From: CAYZJB01 sp964602985
Lineage (GTDB): Bacteria > CLD3 > SB21
Assembly: GCA_964602985.1 (NCBI GenBank)
Contig: CAZRTJ010000014.1
Coordinates: 1-64,000, forward strand
Length of the DNA stretch: 64,000 nt
Direction of reading: 5' to 3'
Every line of letters begins with the position of its first letter. Position 1 is the first letter of the stretch. The notes under the pieces are model-generated. The model was given only the letters and a program-made list of their open reading frames with translations. It had not been told where the DNA came from and did not search any database. The position numbers and the translations under genes were made by a program. Positions 8,540 to 16,954 of the stretch are shown piece by piece.

Positions 8540-9499
8540 ATGAACCGTTGGCGCAAGATGTCCCGCGCGGTCATGTTCGTCGTGATCGCCTTGTTCTCAT
8601 GCAAGAATTCCGGCTCCGATCGGGATTTTCGCGAGGAGATGCGAACGTTCGTCCGCGAAATCAGCGAGTACGCCAAAGCGACGGATTCCACGTTTGTCAT
8701 CATTCCGCAGAACGGTCTGGAACTGGTCACGACCACCGGAGACGCGTCCGGACCCGTGGCGTTTGCGTATCTGAGTTCGATCGATGGCGTGGGACGCGAA
8801 GACCTCTTCTACGGATACACGGACGACGATGCCGCCACACCGTTGGCGGACCGCAATTTCATGATCGGCTTCTGTGATCTGATCCACTCGACCGGCCGTC
8901 CGATCCTCGTGACGGACTATTGCTCAACTCTTTCGAAAATGGACGACTCGTATGCGCAGAACTTTTCGCGGGGGTACGTGTCGTTTGCCGCTGACCGTCG
9001 CGAGTTGGACGCCATTCCTGCCCATCCCTCTCCGATCCACCTGGAAAACGATTCGAACATCACCTTGCTCGGACAGATTCGCAATTTTCTGTATTTGATC
9101 AATCCGTCGTCATTCTCCAGCCGTCAAGCCTTCGTGGATTCCCTGCGCGCGACGAATTACGATCTGTTGCTGATCGATCTATTTGTGGGAGAAGAATCGC
9201 TCACCGCCACCGATGTGTCCGCGCTCAAGACCAAGGCCAATGGCGCGTCGCGGCTGGTCGTCGGATACATGTCGATCGGCGAGGCGGAAGACTACCGCTA
9301 CTACTGGGAGCGATTGAATCAGGATCTCGTGGCCGAGGAGAATCCGAACTGGCCCGGCAATTATGTGATTCGATATTGGGAGCCGGACTGGAAGCAGATT
9401 ATTGTCGGCAATGACTCCTGTTACACAAAGAAGTTTCTCGATGCCGGCTTCGACGGCGTGTATCTCGATATTATCGAGGCGTATGAATCGTTTGAATAG
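8540..9499 (+). CDS. GH114/TM1410-like lipoprotein inserted in the suf operon
   Basis: The 319-residue protein begins with a basic stretch, a hydrophobic core and a lipobox (LFSC, Cys near residue 21), so it is probably a lipoprotein. The body resembles the TM1410/MJ1477 family, related to GH114 polygalactosaminidases: LLLIDLFV, LVVGYMSIGEAEDYRYYW, IRYWEPDWKQII and the terminal FDGVYLDIIEAYE. GH114 relatives are TIM barrels that cleave alpha-1,4-galactosaminide polymers, but activity is not proven for most of the family. It starts seven bases after sufB and ends 35 before sufC, so it must be co-transcribed with them, although nothing links it to cluster assembly. The family call is from motif memory and fairly sure; the substrate is unknown. 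Confidence 0.7.
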   Translation: MNRWRKMSRAVMFVVIALFSCKNSGSDRDFREEMRTFVREISEYAKATDSTFVIIPQNGLELVTTTGDASGPVAFAYLSSIDGVGREDLFYGYTDDDAATPLADRNFMIGFCDLIHSTGRPILVTDYCSTLSKMDDSYAQNFSRGYVSFAADRRELDAIPAHPSPIHLENDSNITLLGQIRNFLYLINPSSFSSRQAFVDSLRATNYDLLLIDLFVGEESLTATDVSALKTKANGASRLVVGYMSIGEAEDYRYYWERLNQDLVAEENPNWPGNYVIRYWEPDWKQIIVGNDSCYTKKFLDAGFDGVYLDIIEAYESFE

Positions 9500-9534
9500 A
9501 GTCTTTTGAATTAAGTCTGAAGAAGGAATTGTCC

Positions 9535-10281
9535 ATGCTCGAAATCAAGAACCTGCGCGCCTCCGTCAGTGGAAATGAGATTCTGCGCGGAATCAATCTG
9601 TCCGTCGGCGCAGGCGAAGTCCACGCTATCATGGGACCGAATGGTTCCGGCAAGAGCACACTCGCCGGCATTCTCGCCGGACGCGAAGACTACGACATCA
9701 CGCAGGGGGAAGTCACCTACCGCGGGATGAATCTGCTCGAGATGGATCCGGAAGCGCGCGCCTGCGAAGGAATCTTCCTTGCCTTTCAATACCCGGTTGA
9801 AATCCCCGGCGTGAATAATACGTATTTTCTCAAAGCGGCGGTGAATTCCATCCGCAAGTATCGGAAAGAAGAAGAACTCGATGCGATGGATTTTCTGAAT
9901 CTTGTACGATCCAAGATGAAGCTGGTGGAATTGGACGAAGACCTCCTGAAGCGCCCGGTGAATGAGGGTTTTTCGGGCGGCGAGAAGAAGCGAAATGAGA
10001 TTTTTCAAATGGCCGTGTTGGATCCGACGCTGGGAATTCTCGACGAAACCGATTCGGGTCTCGACATCGACGCGTTGCGGATCGTCGCCAACGGCGTGAA
10101 CAAATTACGATCGCCGCAAAAATCGTTCATCGTGGTGACGCACTACCAGCGCTTGTTAAATTACATTGTTCCCGACTTTGTCCATGTCCTGGTCAATGGC
10201 CGCATCGTCAAATCGGGCGGCAAGGACTTGGCGCTCGAGTTGGAAGAAAAGGGGTACGATTGGACGCGCGAGGTCGCATGA
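9535..10281 (+). CDS. sufC: Fe-S assembly ATPase SufC
   Basis: The 248-residue ABC-type ATPase drives conformational change of SufB and SufD. It has Walker A (GPNGSGKST), the SufC form of the signature (FSGGEKKRNEIFQM), Walker B with the characteristic ILDETDSGLDIDAL, and the switch His in VVTHYQRLL. I use the ATG at 9535 with AAGGA seven bases upstream; a TTG two codons earlier would leave no room for the ribosome-binding site. The stop overlaps the sufD start by four bases. Confidence 0.97.
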   Translation: MLEIKNLRASVSGNEILRGINLSVGAGEVHAIMGPNGSGKSTLAGILAGREDYDITQGEVTYRGMNLLEMDPEARACEGIFLAFQYPVEIPGVNNTYFLKAAVNSIRKYRKEEELDAMDFLNLVRSKMKLVELDEDLLKRPVNEGFSGGEKKRNEIFQMAVLDPTLGILDETDSGLDIDALRIVANGVNKLRSPQKSFIVVTHYQRLLNYIVPDFVHVLVNGRIVKSGGKDLALELEEKGYDWTREVA

Positions 10282-11549
10282 TGGAGACATCGATCCAGCC
10301 GTTTCTGGAGTTGATCCGGTCCCACAACGGCCACGGCGGCGGGCGCGCAAGCGCGCTCGGCAAACTGGCGGGACTGCGTTTCCCGACCCGTCGGGATGAA
10401 GACTGGCGCACCACCGATATCGAACCGATCGTCAAAACCCGCTACCGGTTTGCCGACCCCACGCGTCCCGCGTGGGCCGCCGCCGTGGCGCGGTTCCGCT
10501 ACGCCCAGATCAGTCCCATCCGCCTCGTCTTCCTCAACGGCCATTTCTCGGAAAGCCTGTCCGACATCCCCGCCCTCCCTGCGGGCGTCTCCATCCGCCG
10601 AACCTCCGCCCGAATGACGGAGCCGATTTCCAATGCGATCTTCCCGTCTTTGAACGCCGCGGGATGCAAGGACGGATTGGACATTCACCTTCAGCCCGGT
10701 ACGCAACTCGCCGATCCGATCGTTTGCATTTTCGTGACAGAAGGATCCGATCATCCATACCTCGTCATGCCGCGCAACCGGATCGTCGCCGAAGCCAACA
10801 GCCGCGCCCGGATCATAGAAGTCTACGCAGGTCAAAACGATCGACCGTATTTCACCAATGCCGTTACGAACGTGACGGTGGACGAAGGCGCTGACATCGA
10901 CCATCACAAATTGCAAATCGAAAGTCCCGGCGCGTATCACATCGGACATGTTTGGGTTGAACAAAAGCCTGCCTCCACGTTCCGCTCGCACCTGTATTCC
11001 TTCGGCGCCTCGATCGCCCGCAACGAACTGCGCACCACGCTCGACGGCGAAGGCGTCGAAACCACATTAAACGGCGTGTATCTCGCCAAAGGGACCCAGC
11101 ACGTGGACAACCGCACGATGATCGATCACGCCCGCCCGCATTGTCACAGCTGGGAGGTGTACAAAGGCATTCTCGCCGACCGGGCCACCGGCACATTCAA
11201 CGGCAAGATCGTCGTTCGACCTGACGCGCAAAAGACGGACGCGAAACAATCCAATCATGCACTGCTGCTGTCCCCCGACGCCACCATCCACAGCAAACCG
11301 CAGTTGGAAATCTTCGCGGACGATGTGAAGTGCACACACGGCGCGACCGTCGGACAACTGGACGAACAAATGCTGTTCTACATGCGGACGCGCGGCATCT
11401 CGAAGGACCGGGCGCAGCATTTGCTGACCTACGCTTTTGCGGCCGACGTGGTGTCCGGAATTCAGATCCCGGCGCTCGAGGATATCGTCCAGGAGGAAAT
11501 TCTCCGGCGTCTGGCCTTCACCGACATTACGACGGCTAATAAAGAATGA
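10278..11549 (+). CDS. sufD: Fe-S assembly protein SufD
   Basis: The 423-residue protein partners SufB in the SufBC2D scaffold. Family features include the N-terminal RRDEDWRTTDIEPI, the beta-helix core, and the C-terminal KTDAKQSNHALLLSPDATI, KCTHGATVGQLDEQMLFYMRTRG and AFAADVV. The start at 10278 is part of an ATGA overlap with sufC; a TTG six codons upstream is less likely. An ATGA overlap also joins it to sufS. Confidence 0.95.
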   Translation: MMETSIQPFLELIRSHNGHGGGRASALGKLAGLRFPTRRDEDWRTTDIEPIVKTRYRFADPTRPAWAAAVARFRYAQISPIRLVFLNGHFSESLSDIPALPAGVSIRRTSARMTEPISNAIFPSLNAAGCKDGLDIHLQPGTQLADPIVCIFVTEGSDHPYLVMPRNRIVAEANSRARIIEVYAGQNDRPYFTNAVTNVTVDEGADIDHHKLQIESPGAYHIGHVWVEQKPASTFRSHLYSFGASIARNELRTTLDGEGVETTLNGVYLAKGTQHVDNRTMIDHARPHCHSWEVYKGILADRATGTFNGKIVVRPDAQKTDAKQSNHALLLSPDATIHSKPQLEIFADDVKCTHGATVGQLDEQMLFYMRTRGISKDRAQHLLTYAFAADVVSGIQIPALEDIVQEEILRRLAFTDITTANKE

Positions 11550-12781
11550 CGATCCCATCCGACATCCTGGACATCCACGCGATTCGATGCGACTTCCCGA
11601 TTTTACAGGAACTCGTGCACGGGAAGCCGCTCATCTATCTGGATAATGCGGCGACGAGTCAGAAGCCGAGGGTCGTCACGGACGCGACGGCCCGATTTTA
11701 CGATTCGGAAAATTCCAATATCCACCGCGGCGTGCATTTCCTCAGCGCCCAGGCGACGGACGCCTATGAACGTGCGCGCACCAAGGTGCGTCGGTTCATC
11801 GGCGCGGCTTCGGAAAAGGAAATTATCTTCGTTCGCGGTACCACCGAGGCGGTCAATCTCGTCGCTCAATCCTTTGGCCGTACGTTCTTCAAGGCCGGCG
11901 ATGAGATTGTCATTTCCGCGATGGAACATCACTCCAATATCGTACCGTGGCAACTTCTCGCGGATCAGATTGGCGTCGTCCTTCGCGTCATTCCGATCAA
12001 CGACGACGGCGAATTGATGCTGACTGAATATGAAAAACTTCTCGGGCCGCGCACCCGACTCGTCAGCGTCGTCCATGTGTCCAATTCCCTCGGCACGGTC
12101 AATCCCGTCCGGCGCATGATCGAAATCGCCCACGCGCGGGACATCCCCGTGTTCATCGACGGCGCGCAAGCCGTGCCCCACTTGCGCGTGGATGTGCGCG
12201 AATTGGATTGCGATTTCTACGCGTTCAGCGGACATAAGATGTTCAGCCCGACAGGAGTCGGCATTCTGTACGGAAAAGAAAAATGGCTCGACCGGATGCC
12301 GCCGTACCAAGGCGGCGGCGACATGATCCGTTCCGTCACGTTTGAGAAAACGACATTCAACGAACTGCCTTTCAAATTCGAGGCCGGCACGCCGAATATC
12401 GTCGGAGGTATCGGACTGGGCGTCGGGATCGATTATTTGGAGTCGATCGGCGTAGAGCGAATCGCCGCATATGAGCACGATCTGCTTGAATACGGCACCG
12501 CGGCGCTGCGGTCTGTCCGGGGACTGAGACTGATCGGAACGGCTCGGGAGAAATGCAGTATTTTGTCGTTCGTGCTGGACAATGTCCATCCGCACGATGT
12601 CGGAACGATTTTAGACATGGAAGGTATTGCCATTCGCACCGGCCACCATTGCACCCAGCCGGTGATGCAGCGGTTTGGAATTCCCGCCACCTCCCGCGCC
12701 AGCCTCGCTTTTTACAACACCCGCGAAGAGATCGATTCGCTGGTCGCGGCCATTGACAAAGCCCAAAAGGTGTTTGCATGA
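11546..12781 (+). CDS. sufS: Cysteine desulfurase SufS
   Basis: The 411-residue PLP enzyme removes sulfur from L-cysteine to give alanine and an enzyme persulfide. Features: LIYLDNAATSQKP near the N-terminus, AMEHHSNIVPWQ, the PLP lysine in FSGHKMFSPTG, and the class II desulfurase Cys loop IRTGHHCTQP near the C-terminus. The sulfur acceptor is probably the SufU encoded next. It overlaps sufD and sufU by four bases each. Confidence 0.97.
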   Translation: MTIPSDILDIHAIRCDFPILQELVHGKPLIYLDNAATSQKPRVVTDATARFYDSENSNIHRGVHFLSAQATDAYERARTKVRRFIGAASEKEIIFVRGTTEAVNLVAQSFGRTFFKAGDEIVISAMEHHSNIVPWQLLADQIGVVLRVIPINDDGELMLTEYEKLLGPRTRLVSVVHVSNSLGTVNPVRRMIEIAHARDIPVFIDGAQAVPHLRVDVRELDCDFYAFSGHKMFSPTGVGILYGKEKWLDRMPPYQGGGDMIRSVTFEKTTFNELPFKFEAGTPNIVGGIGLGVGIDYLESIGVERIAAYEHDLLEYGTAALRSVRGLRLIGTAREKCSILSFVLDNVHPHDVGTILDMEGIAIRTGHHCTQPVMQRFGIPATSRASLAFYNTREEIDSLVAAIDKAQKVFA

Positions 12782-13224
12782 TGGATGAACTTCGGGATTT
12801 ATACCAGGAAACGATTCTCGATCACAACAAGAATCCCCGTAATTATGGCAAACTCGATCCGCACTCCCACATGAAAGAGGGTTATAACCCGTTGTGCGGT
12901 GATCACTTCTTCGTGTATCTGAATGTCGAGAAGGACCGGATTTCAGACATTCGGTTCGAAGGATCGGGGTGCGCCATTTCCAAGTCGTCCGCCTCCCTGA
13001 TGACCACGCTGTTGAAAGGCAAGACACTGGAGGAAGCGGAAACCCTGTACAGGCGGTTTCACGAACTGGTCGCCGGCGCTTCCGCTCCGACGGGCGATAT
13101 CGGCAAGATGGCCGTTTTTGCAGGCGTACGCGATTTCCCTGCCCGTGTCAAATGCGCCAGCCTCGCGTGGCACACGTTCCATGCCGCAGTGACCAACGAC
13201 TCTCAAACCGTGAGCACCGAATGA
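12778..13224 (+). CDS. sufU: SufU, zinc-dependent sulfur transfer partner of SufS
   Basis: The 148-residue protein is IscU-like. The three conserved Cys and the Asp are present: C40 and D42 (NPLCGD), C65 (GSGCAIS) and C126 (RVKCASLAWHTF). The roughly 20-residue insertion between the second and third Cys, and the RVKCA/W motif, are typical of SufU rather than IscU. SufU binds zinc and accepts persulfide from SufS. Four-base overlaps join it to both neighbours. Confidence 0.95.
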   Translation: MMDELRDLYQETILDHNKNPRNYGKLDPHSHMKEGYNPLCGDHFFVYLNVEKDRISDIRFEGSGCAISKSSASLMTTLLKGKTLEEAETLYRRFHELVAGASAPTGDIGKMAVFAGVRDFPARVKCASLAWHTFHAAVTNDSQTVSTE

Positions 13225-13544
13225 TGGACATGGTTCAGAAAATCGATTTGGAAAATCGAATTGTCGAAGCGATTCGCTCCTGTTACGATCCCGAAATTCC
13301 CGTGAACATCTACGATCTTGGAATGATCTACGGGGTCGAGATCGATGACGATGCCAATGCGAATGTCAAGATGACGTTGACGTCGCCGAACTGTCCCGTC
13401 GCCGAAAGCTTACCGATCGAAGTGGAACGTAAAGTCCAAAGTGTCGAGGGCGTCAGCAAGGCCAGCGTCGAAGTCGTGTGGGAGCCGCCATGGAACATGG
13501 GGATGATGACCGAAGCGGCCAAATTGGAACTGGGAATGTTATGA
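13221..13544 (+). CDS. MIP18/DUF59 family protein (SufT-like)
   Basis: The 107-residue protein is a single DUF59 (MIP18/PaaD-like) domain: DPEIPVNIYDLGMIYGVEID, then TLTSPNCPVAESLP with a conserved Cys at 58, and WEPPWNMGMM. Such proteins are frequent in suf operons and help to mature or carry Fe-S clusters; SufT of Staphylococcus is a member. The start is the ATGA overlap with sufU, and the stop overlaps the Rrf2 gene in the same way. Confidence 0.9.
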   Translation: MMDMVQKIDLENRIVEAIRSCYDPEIPVNIYDLGMIYGVEIDDDANANVKMTLTSPNCPVAESLPIEVERKVQSVEGVSKASVEVVWEPPWNMGMMTEAAKLELGML

Positions 13545-13987
13545 AGTTCAGCTCGCAGGAAGAGTATGGTCTGCGCATTCTGTTGCAGGTCGCGCGGCAT
13601 CCGGAGGGTGTGACCATACCGCAGATCAGCGCGCTGGAGGACCTGTCCGAAGCCAACGTCGCCAAAATGACGCGTCTGTTGCGAATGGGAGGATATCTCG
13701 AGAGTACTCGCGGCCAGGAAGGCGGCTACACGCTTGCCCGCCGCCCATCGGAGATCGTTGTCCACCACGTGCTCCAGGAACTCGGCGGCAAGCTTTTCGA
13801 CGAAGATTTTTGCGAAAAATACTCCGGCGACGCTCACAACTGCACCACGACCGTACCCTGCTCGGTACGTTCCGTCTGGCAACGCGTCCAACAGGCCATC
13901 GACACGGCTCTGGAAGGCCTGACCCTTCAGGATCTCATCGCTCAGGAGTCTAAGCCGATCCGGTCTATCGGCATAAAGCCTCGATAA
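13541..13987 (+). CDS. Rrf2-family regulator, probably Fe-S sensing
   Basis: The 148-residue protein begins with the Rrf2 winged helix (FSSQEEYGLRILLQVARHP, TIPQISALEDLSEANVAKM, wing RGQEGGYTLAR). Three cysteines in the C-terminal half (C91, C101 and C107; spacing C-x9-C-x5-C) match the cluster-ligand cysteines of IscR/SufR-like regulators, though the spacing is slightly unusual. As the last gene of the suf operon, joined by an ATGA overlap, it probably represses the operon when clusters are sufficient. That is inference from position and family. Confidence 0.9.
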   Translation: MKFSSQEEYGLRILLQVARHPEGVTIPQISALEDLSEANVAKMTRLLRMGGYLESTRGQEGGYTLARRPSEIVVHHVLQELGGKLFDEDFCEKYSGDAHNCTTTVPCSVRSVWQRVQQAIDTALEGLTLQDLIAQESKPIRSIGIKPR

Positions 13988-14033
13988 GTCTCATTTTTCT
14001 AAGCATAATTACTCACATGTGACGCGGAGTCCG

Positions 14034-14062
14034 TTGACTGCCTGCGCCGATCGGGCTACTTT
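14034..14062 (+). promoter_or_regulatory. Putative promoter of the XRE-receiver gene
   Basis: TTGACT (14034-14039), a 17-base spacer and TACTTT followed by GA (14057-14064) resemble a sigma-70 -35 and, more closely, the Bacteroidota-type TA-N2-TTG -7 element, 85 bases before the ATG. The region follows the suf operon stop by about 50 bases. Confidence 0.4.
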
Positions 14063-14120
14063 GAGCCGCGAAACTTTAGCGTCCCTGCTGGTAATTCCTA
14101 AATTTGATTACTCAAGAACA

Positions 14121-14138
14121 GCGGCCCCAAGTGGCCGC
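14121..14138 (+). promoter_or_regulatory. GC-rich inverted repeat directly before the XRE-receiver start
   Basis: GCGGCC at 14121-14126 and GGCCGC at 14133-14138 flank a six-base loop. The repeat ends eight bases before the ATG, where a ribosome-binding site would be expected but none is seen, so it could be an operator for the HTH protein or an RNA hairpin. Confidence 0.35.
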
Positions 14139-14146
14139 GTAAATCA

Positions 14147-14794
14147 ATGACGGCAGTATCTTCAAAAATCGGCGCCCGTGTGCGTTCCCTGCGGCGGGAA
14201 AAAGGATGGAGTCAGGAAAAACTCGCCCTCACCGCGGGACTGGACCGGACGTATATCAGCAGTCTGGAGAGCGGCAAACGTAATGTTTCCATCAGCAATA
14301 TCGAAAAGATCGCCGATGCGTTGGGAGTTACGATAGCCGATTTCTTTGACTCCGAGGTATTTGCACACGGCGATCGGGTCGAACTAGCAAGGGTGTCATC
14401 GGACACGCGATTCCATCCCCGCGTACTGGCAGTCGATGACGAGCCGATGATTTTGGACGTCATCCGGGACTTGCTCGCCCCGCATTTTGAAGTGGACATC
14501 GCGGAATCGGTCGAAAAAGCCTTGTCGATTCTGCGCCAAAAGCATTTCGACGTTGTTCTGATCGATTACAATCTCCCCCCGACGACGGCGATAGAAGCGC
14601 TAAAAGCTCACCCACAAGATTTTGAGAAGTCTGCAGTCGTGCTGATGACAGGAGCGGGGACTTTCCAGATCGCGGCGGAAGCGCTGGCCCTCGGCGTCAA
14701 GTCTCTCCTGACCAAGCCTCTCGACCCTCACCATCTCCATACGGTCCTCACGAAAGCCGCCCTGATGAATCCGCGACCTGATGCGAAGCCGTGA
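14147..14794 (+). CDS. XRE-type HTH protein fused to a receiver domain
   Basis: The 215-residue protein has an N-terminal Cro/XRE helix-turn-helix (residues about 8-65; GWSQEKLALTAGLDRTYISSLESGKRNVS) and a C-terminal receiver (about 92-205) with a complete active site: D97/D98, phospho-acceptor D140 (VVLIDYN), T168 and K190. The usual order in response regulators is receiver first and winged helix or LuxR domain second, so this reverse XRE-REC arrangement is uncommon. No kinase gene is adjacent. The gene converges on the DUF2238 gene and their 3' ends overlap by 47 bases. No Shine-Dalgarno is seen. Confidence 0.9.
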   Translation: MTAVSSKIGARVRSLRREKGWSQEKLALTAGLDRTYISSLESGKRNVSISNIEKIADALGVTIADFFDSEVFAHGDRVELARVSSDTRFHPRVLAVDDEPMILDVIRDLLAPHFEVDIAESVEKALSILRQKHFDVVLIDYNLPPTTAIEALKAHPQDFEKSAVVLMTGAGTFQIAAEALALGVKSLLTKPLDPHHLHTVLTKAALMNPRPDAKP

Positions 14795-15386
14795 TCTTCG
14801 CGATTTGACGATCCTGCCACTTTCCAAAGAATAATTGCCCCAGAAAAGACCCGACCAGTGCCAGGGCCATGTCCGTCTGGGTATCCCACACGTCGCCCTG
14901 TGTTCCGAGAAAAGCGTCTGCCGCTTCGCCCGTCATCACAGCGACGGACCATTCGATTAATTCGTAAGACGCACTGATCGCCAGACAAACACATACGACG
15001 ATGAAGAAAAGCCACGCCTTGCGGACCACCACCTGATTCCTCAGAAAGACCTCGCGCGCAATGATCGCCGGAACGAATCCCTGCACGAAATGACCGACAC
15101 GATCGTAGTGATTGCGACTCAGGTCCAACGCATCGCGAACCCAGTTTCCCAGCGGAACTTCAGCGTAGGTGTAATGCCCGCCAACCATCAGGATGACGGC
15201 GTGCACGGCGATCCACGAATACGTGATGTCCGTAAACCGGAATCGACGGTACGTCAAGACGAGAATGGGCCCAGCCAACAGTACCGGAAAGACTTCCAGA
15301 AACCACGTAAAATAGTCGTGGGGATCAATACCGGACAGTATCAGGACGGCCGCGACGAGGATAAGCAAGATCAAATGAAGACGCAT
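14748..15386 (-). CDS. DUF2238 (YjdF-like) membrane protein
   Basis: The 212-residue protein has about five or six hydrophobic segments and the DUF2238 signature regions: GGHYTYAEVPLGNWV, NHYDRVGHFVQGFVPAIIARE, YELIEWSVAVMTGEAADAFL and GTQGDVWDTQTDM. It sits in the inner membrane. The family has no established function. The start is supported by AGGAG eight bases upstream. Its 3' end overlaps the XRE-receiver gene on the other strand. Confidence 0.9.
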   Translation of the reverse strand: MRLHLILLILVAAVLILSGIDPHDYFTWFLEVFPVLLAGPILVLTYRRFRFTDITYSWIAVHAVILMVGGHYTYAEVPLGNWVRDALDLSRNHYDRVGHFVQGFVPAIIAREVFLRNQVVVRKAWLFFIVVCVCLAISASYELIEWSVAVMTGEAADAFLGTQGDVWDTQTDMALALVGSFLGQLFFGKWQDRQIAKITASHQVADSSGRLS

Positions 15387-15443
15387 GGTGAATTCTCCTC
15401 TGAAAATCGTGATTGATTGTTCGACCCGATCTGGCTCCAGTGC

Positions 15444-16022
15444 CTACGGTCGGATGTTCCATTTTTCTGCGGGCCGCACGGAATGCGTTTCCAATTCGCG
15501 AACAAGCGTCTCGGCGGCGGCCCCCACTCGAATCAAGCCACGGTGTTCTGCTCGAAGGAATCCGTCCGTCACCATCCGATCCAGTTGTGACAATAACGAA
15601 TCGTAAAAGCCGTCCACATTCAACAAACCGATCGGCTTGCCATGCAAACCCAATTGCGCCCACGTGACAAATTCGAACAATTCGTCCAGCGTTCCAAAGC
15701 CGCCCGGCATCGCCACGATCGCGTCGCTGAGACGATACATCGTTTCTTTTCGTTCATGCATGGTCGGCACGACGATCCGGCGCGTGAGTCCGGAATGTCC
15801 GACTTCTTTGTCCACGAGAAATTCGGGGATTACTCCCGTGACTTCGCCGCCTCTCGCCAAGACGGCATCCGCCAGAATTCCCATCAGCCCGACCGCCCCT
15901 CCTCCGTAGACCAACTCCCACTGACGCGCGACAAGGATCCGCGCCAGTTCGAGCGCCGATTCGCGAAAGGCGGGATTCGTACCGACATTGGATCCGCAGA
16001 AAACACAGACACGATGAATCAT
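15444..16022 (-). CDS. LOG-family nucleoside 5'-monophosphate phosphoribohydrolase
   Basis: The 192-residue length is normal for the TIGR00730/LOG family. It has the N-terminal VCVFCGSN, YGGGAVGLMG, and the signature PGGFGTLDELFEFVTW that binds the nucleotide phosphate. Members release the base from AMP-like or cytokinin nucleotides; the bacterial role is often nucleotide salvage. It starts two bases after the stop of the PqqB-like gene and is probably translated from the same mRNA. Confidence 0.92.
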   Translation of the reverse strand: MIHRVCVFCGSNVGTNPAFRESALELARILVARQWELVYGGGAVGLMGILADAVLARGGEVTGVIPEFLVDKEVGHSGLTRRIVVPTMHERKETMYRLSDAIVAMPGGFGTLDELFEFVTWAQLGLHGKPIGLLNVDGFYDSLLSQLDRMVTDGFLRAEHRGLIRVGAAAETLVRELETHSVRPAEKWNIRP

Positions 16023-16024
16023 CG

Positions 16025-16954
16025 CTACAAGTCCAGCGCCATTCCGGATTCGGCGACCCGGTAACCGCGGGAGACAACGGACTGGCGTTCGACGCCATCA
16101 GAAAGAACCGGATTCGTGTGGTTCATATGGATGAAATAGACCTTCTTCTTCTCACCGACCGGCAATGCGTCCAACCGTTTCATCGTCTCTTCGATGAATG
16201 GGTGGGGAATCTCGCTCATGCTTCGACCGGGAATTTCACCCTCCCGAAATAACGTGCCGTCCAGGAATGCGTAATCCACACGACGAATCCAAGCCTCGAT
16301 CGGGTGTTGCCATTTTTCCCACTTGTCGATGTCCGGAATAAACAGGAGCGACTTTGTCGGACCCCGAACCAGAAATCCCACGGTCTCGGAATACTCGTCC
16401 CGATGTGGAACCAACAACGGCTGCACACTCATGTCCGACCGAATCGCAACAGGCAATCCATCCTGCAACATCACCAGGCGGATATTCTGCAGTGCGACCA
16501 ACTGGCTCCACGGACCGTTACCAGACAGAAATTGGCTCATGCGGGGCATGGCATAGACCGGCACGGAGGACGCGTTCATCACCTCTCGTCCCAACGCCAT
16601 CAGTCCCGTGTAATGTCCGATGTGCGCATGCGTGAGGAATATTCCGTCGAGCCGACCGGAGGAATCTCCGGAAAGATTTTGCAGAATACGAAGCTGATCC
16701 GAAAAATCCGGTGTGGCATCCAACAGCCACTCTTCACCGGTACGAGAATCGAAGATGCCAAGCGAACTGACGAGCCGGGGGGAAGCTGCCGCACGACAGC
16801 AGTTTTTCCGGCACCCGGCATGTGGCAGTCCTCCGTCTTGCGTCGTGCCGAGCACGACGACTCTTGGCTGAGCAGAAGCCGCGAGCGCTCCGGTCAGCGC
16901 GAGCAGAATCCTCAACAACGATCGCACTCGTCCCGATCGACGCACGTTCGACAT
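16025..16954 (-). CDS. PqqB-like metallo-beta-lactamase-fold protein with signal peptide
   Basis: The protein (309 residues from the ATG) starts with a basic stretch and hydrophobic segment ending ALAASAQ, a likely signal peptide. The rest resembles PqqB of the metallo-beta-lactamase superfamily: VLGTTQDGGLPH, a Cys pair (CRKNCC) in the early loop, the metal motif THAHIGHYTGL, VPHRDEYSETVGFLV, FIPDIDKWEKW and FLDGTLF. PqqB acts in cofactor PQQ synthesis in the cytoplasm, but no other pqq gene is here and this copy seems to be exported. The ATG start overlaps the cysteine synthase gene by 43 bases; a TTG at 16915 overlapping that gene's stop would give a shorter signal peptide, and I cannot decide between them. 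Confidence 0.75.
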   Translation of the reverse strand: MSNVRRSGRVRSLLRILLALTGALAASAQPRVVVLGTTQDGGLPHAGCRKNCCRAAASPRLVSSLGIFDSRTGEEWLLDATPDFSDQLRILQNLSGDSSGRLDGIFLTHAHIGHYTGLMALGREVMNASSVPVYAMPRMSQFLSGNGPWSQLVALQNIRLVMLQDGLPVAIRSDMSVQPLLVPHRDEYSETVGFLVRGPTKSLLFIPDIDKWEKWQHPIEAWIRRVDYAFLDGTLFREGEIPGRSMSEIPHPFIEETMKRLDALPVGEKKKVYFIHMNHTNPVLSDGVERQSVVSRGYRVAESGMALDL

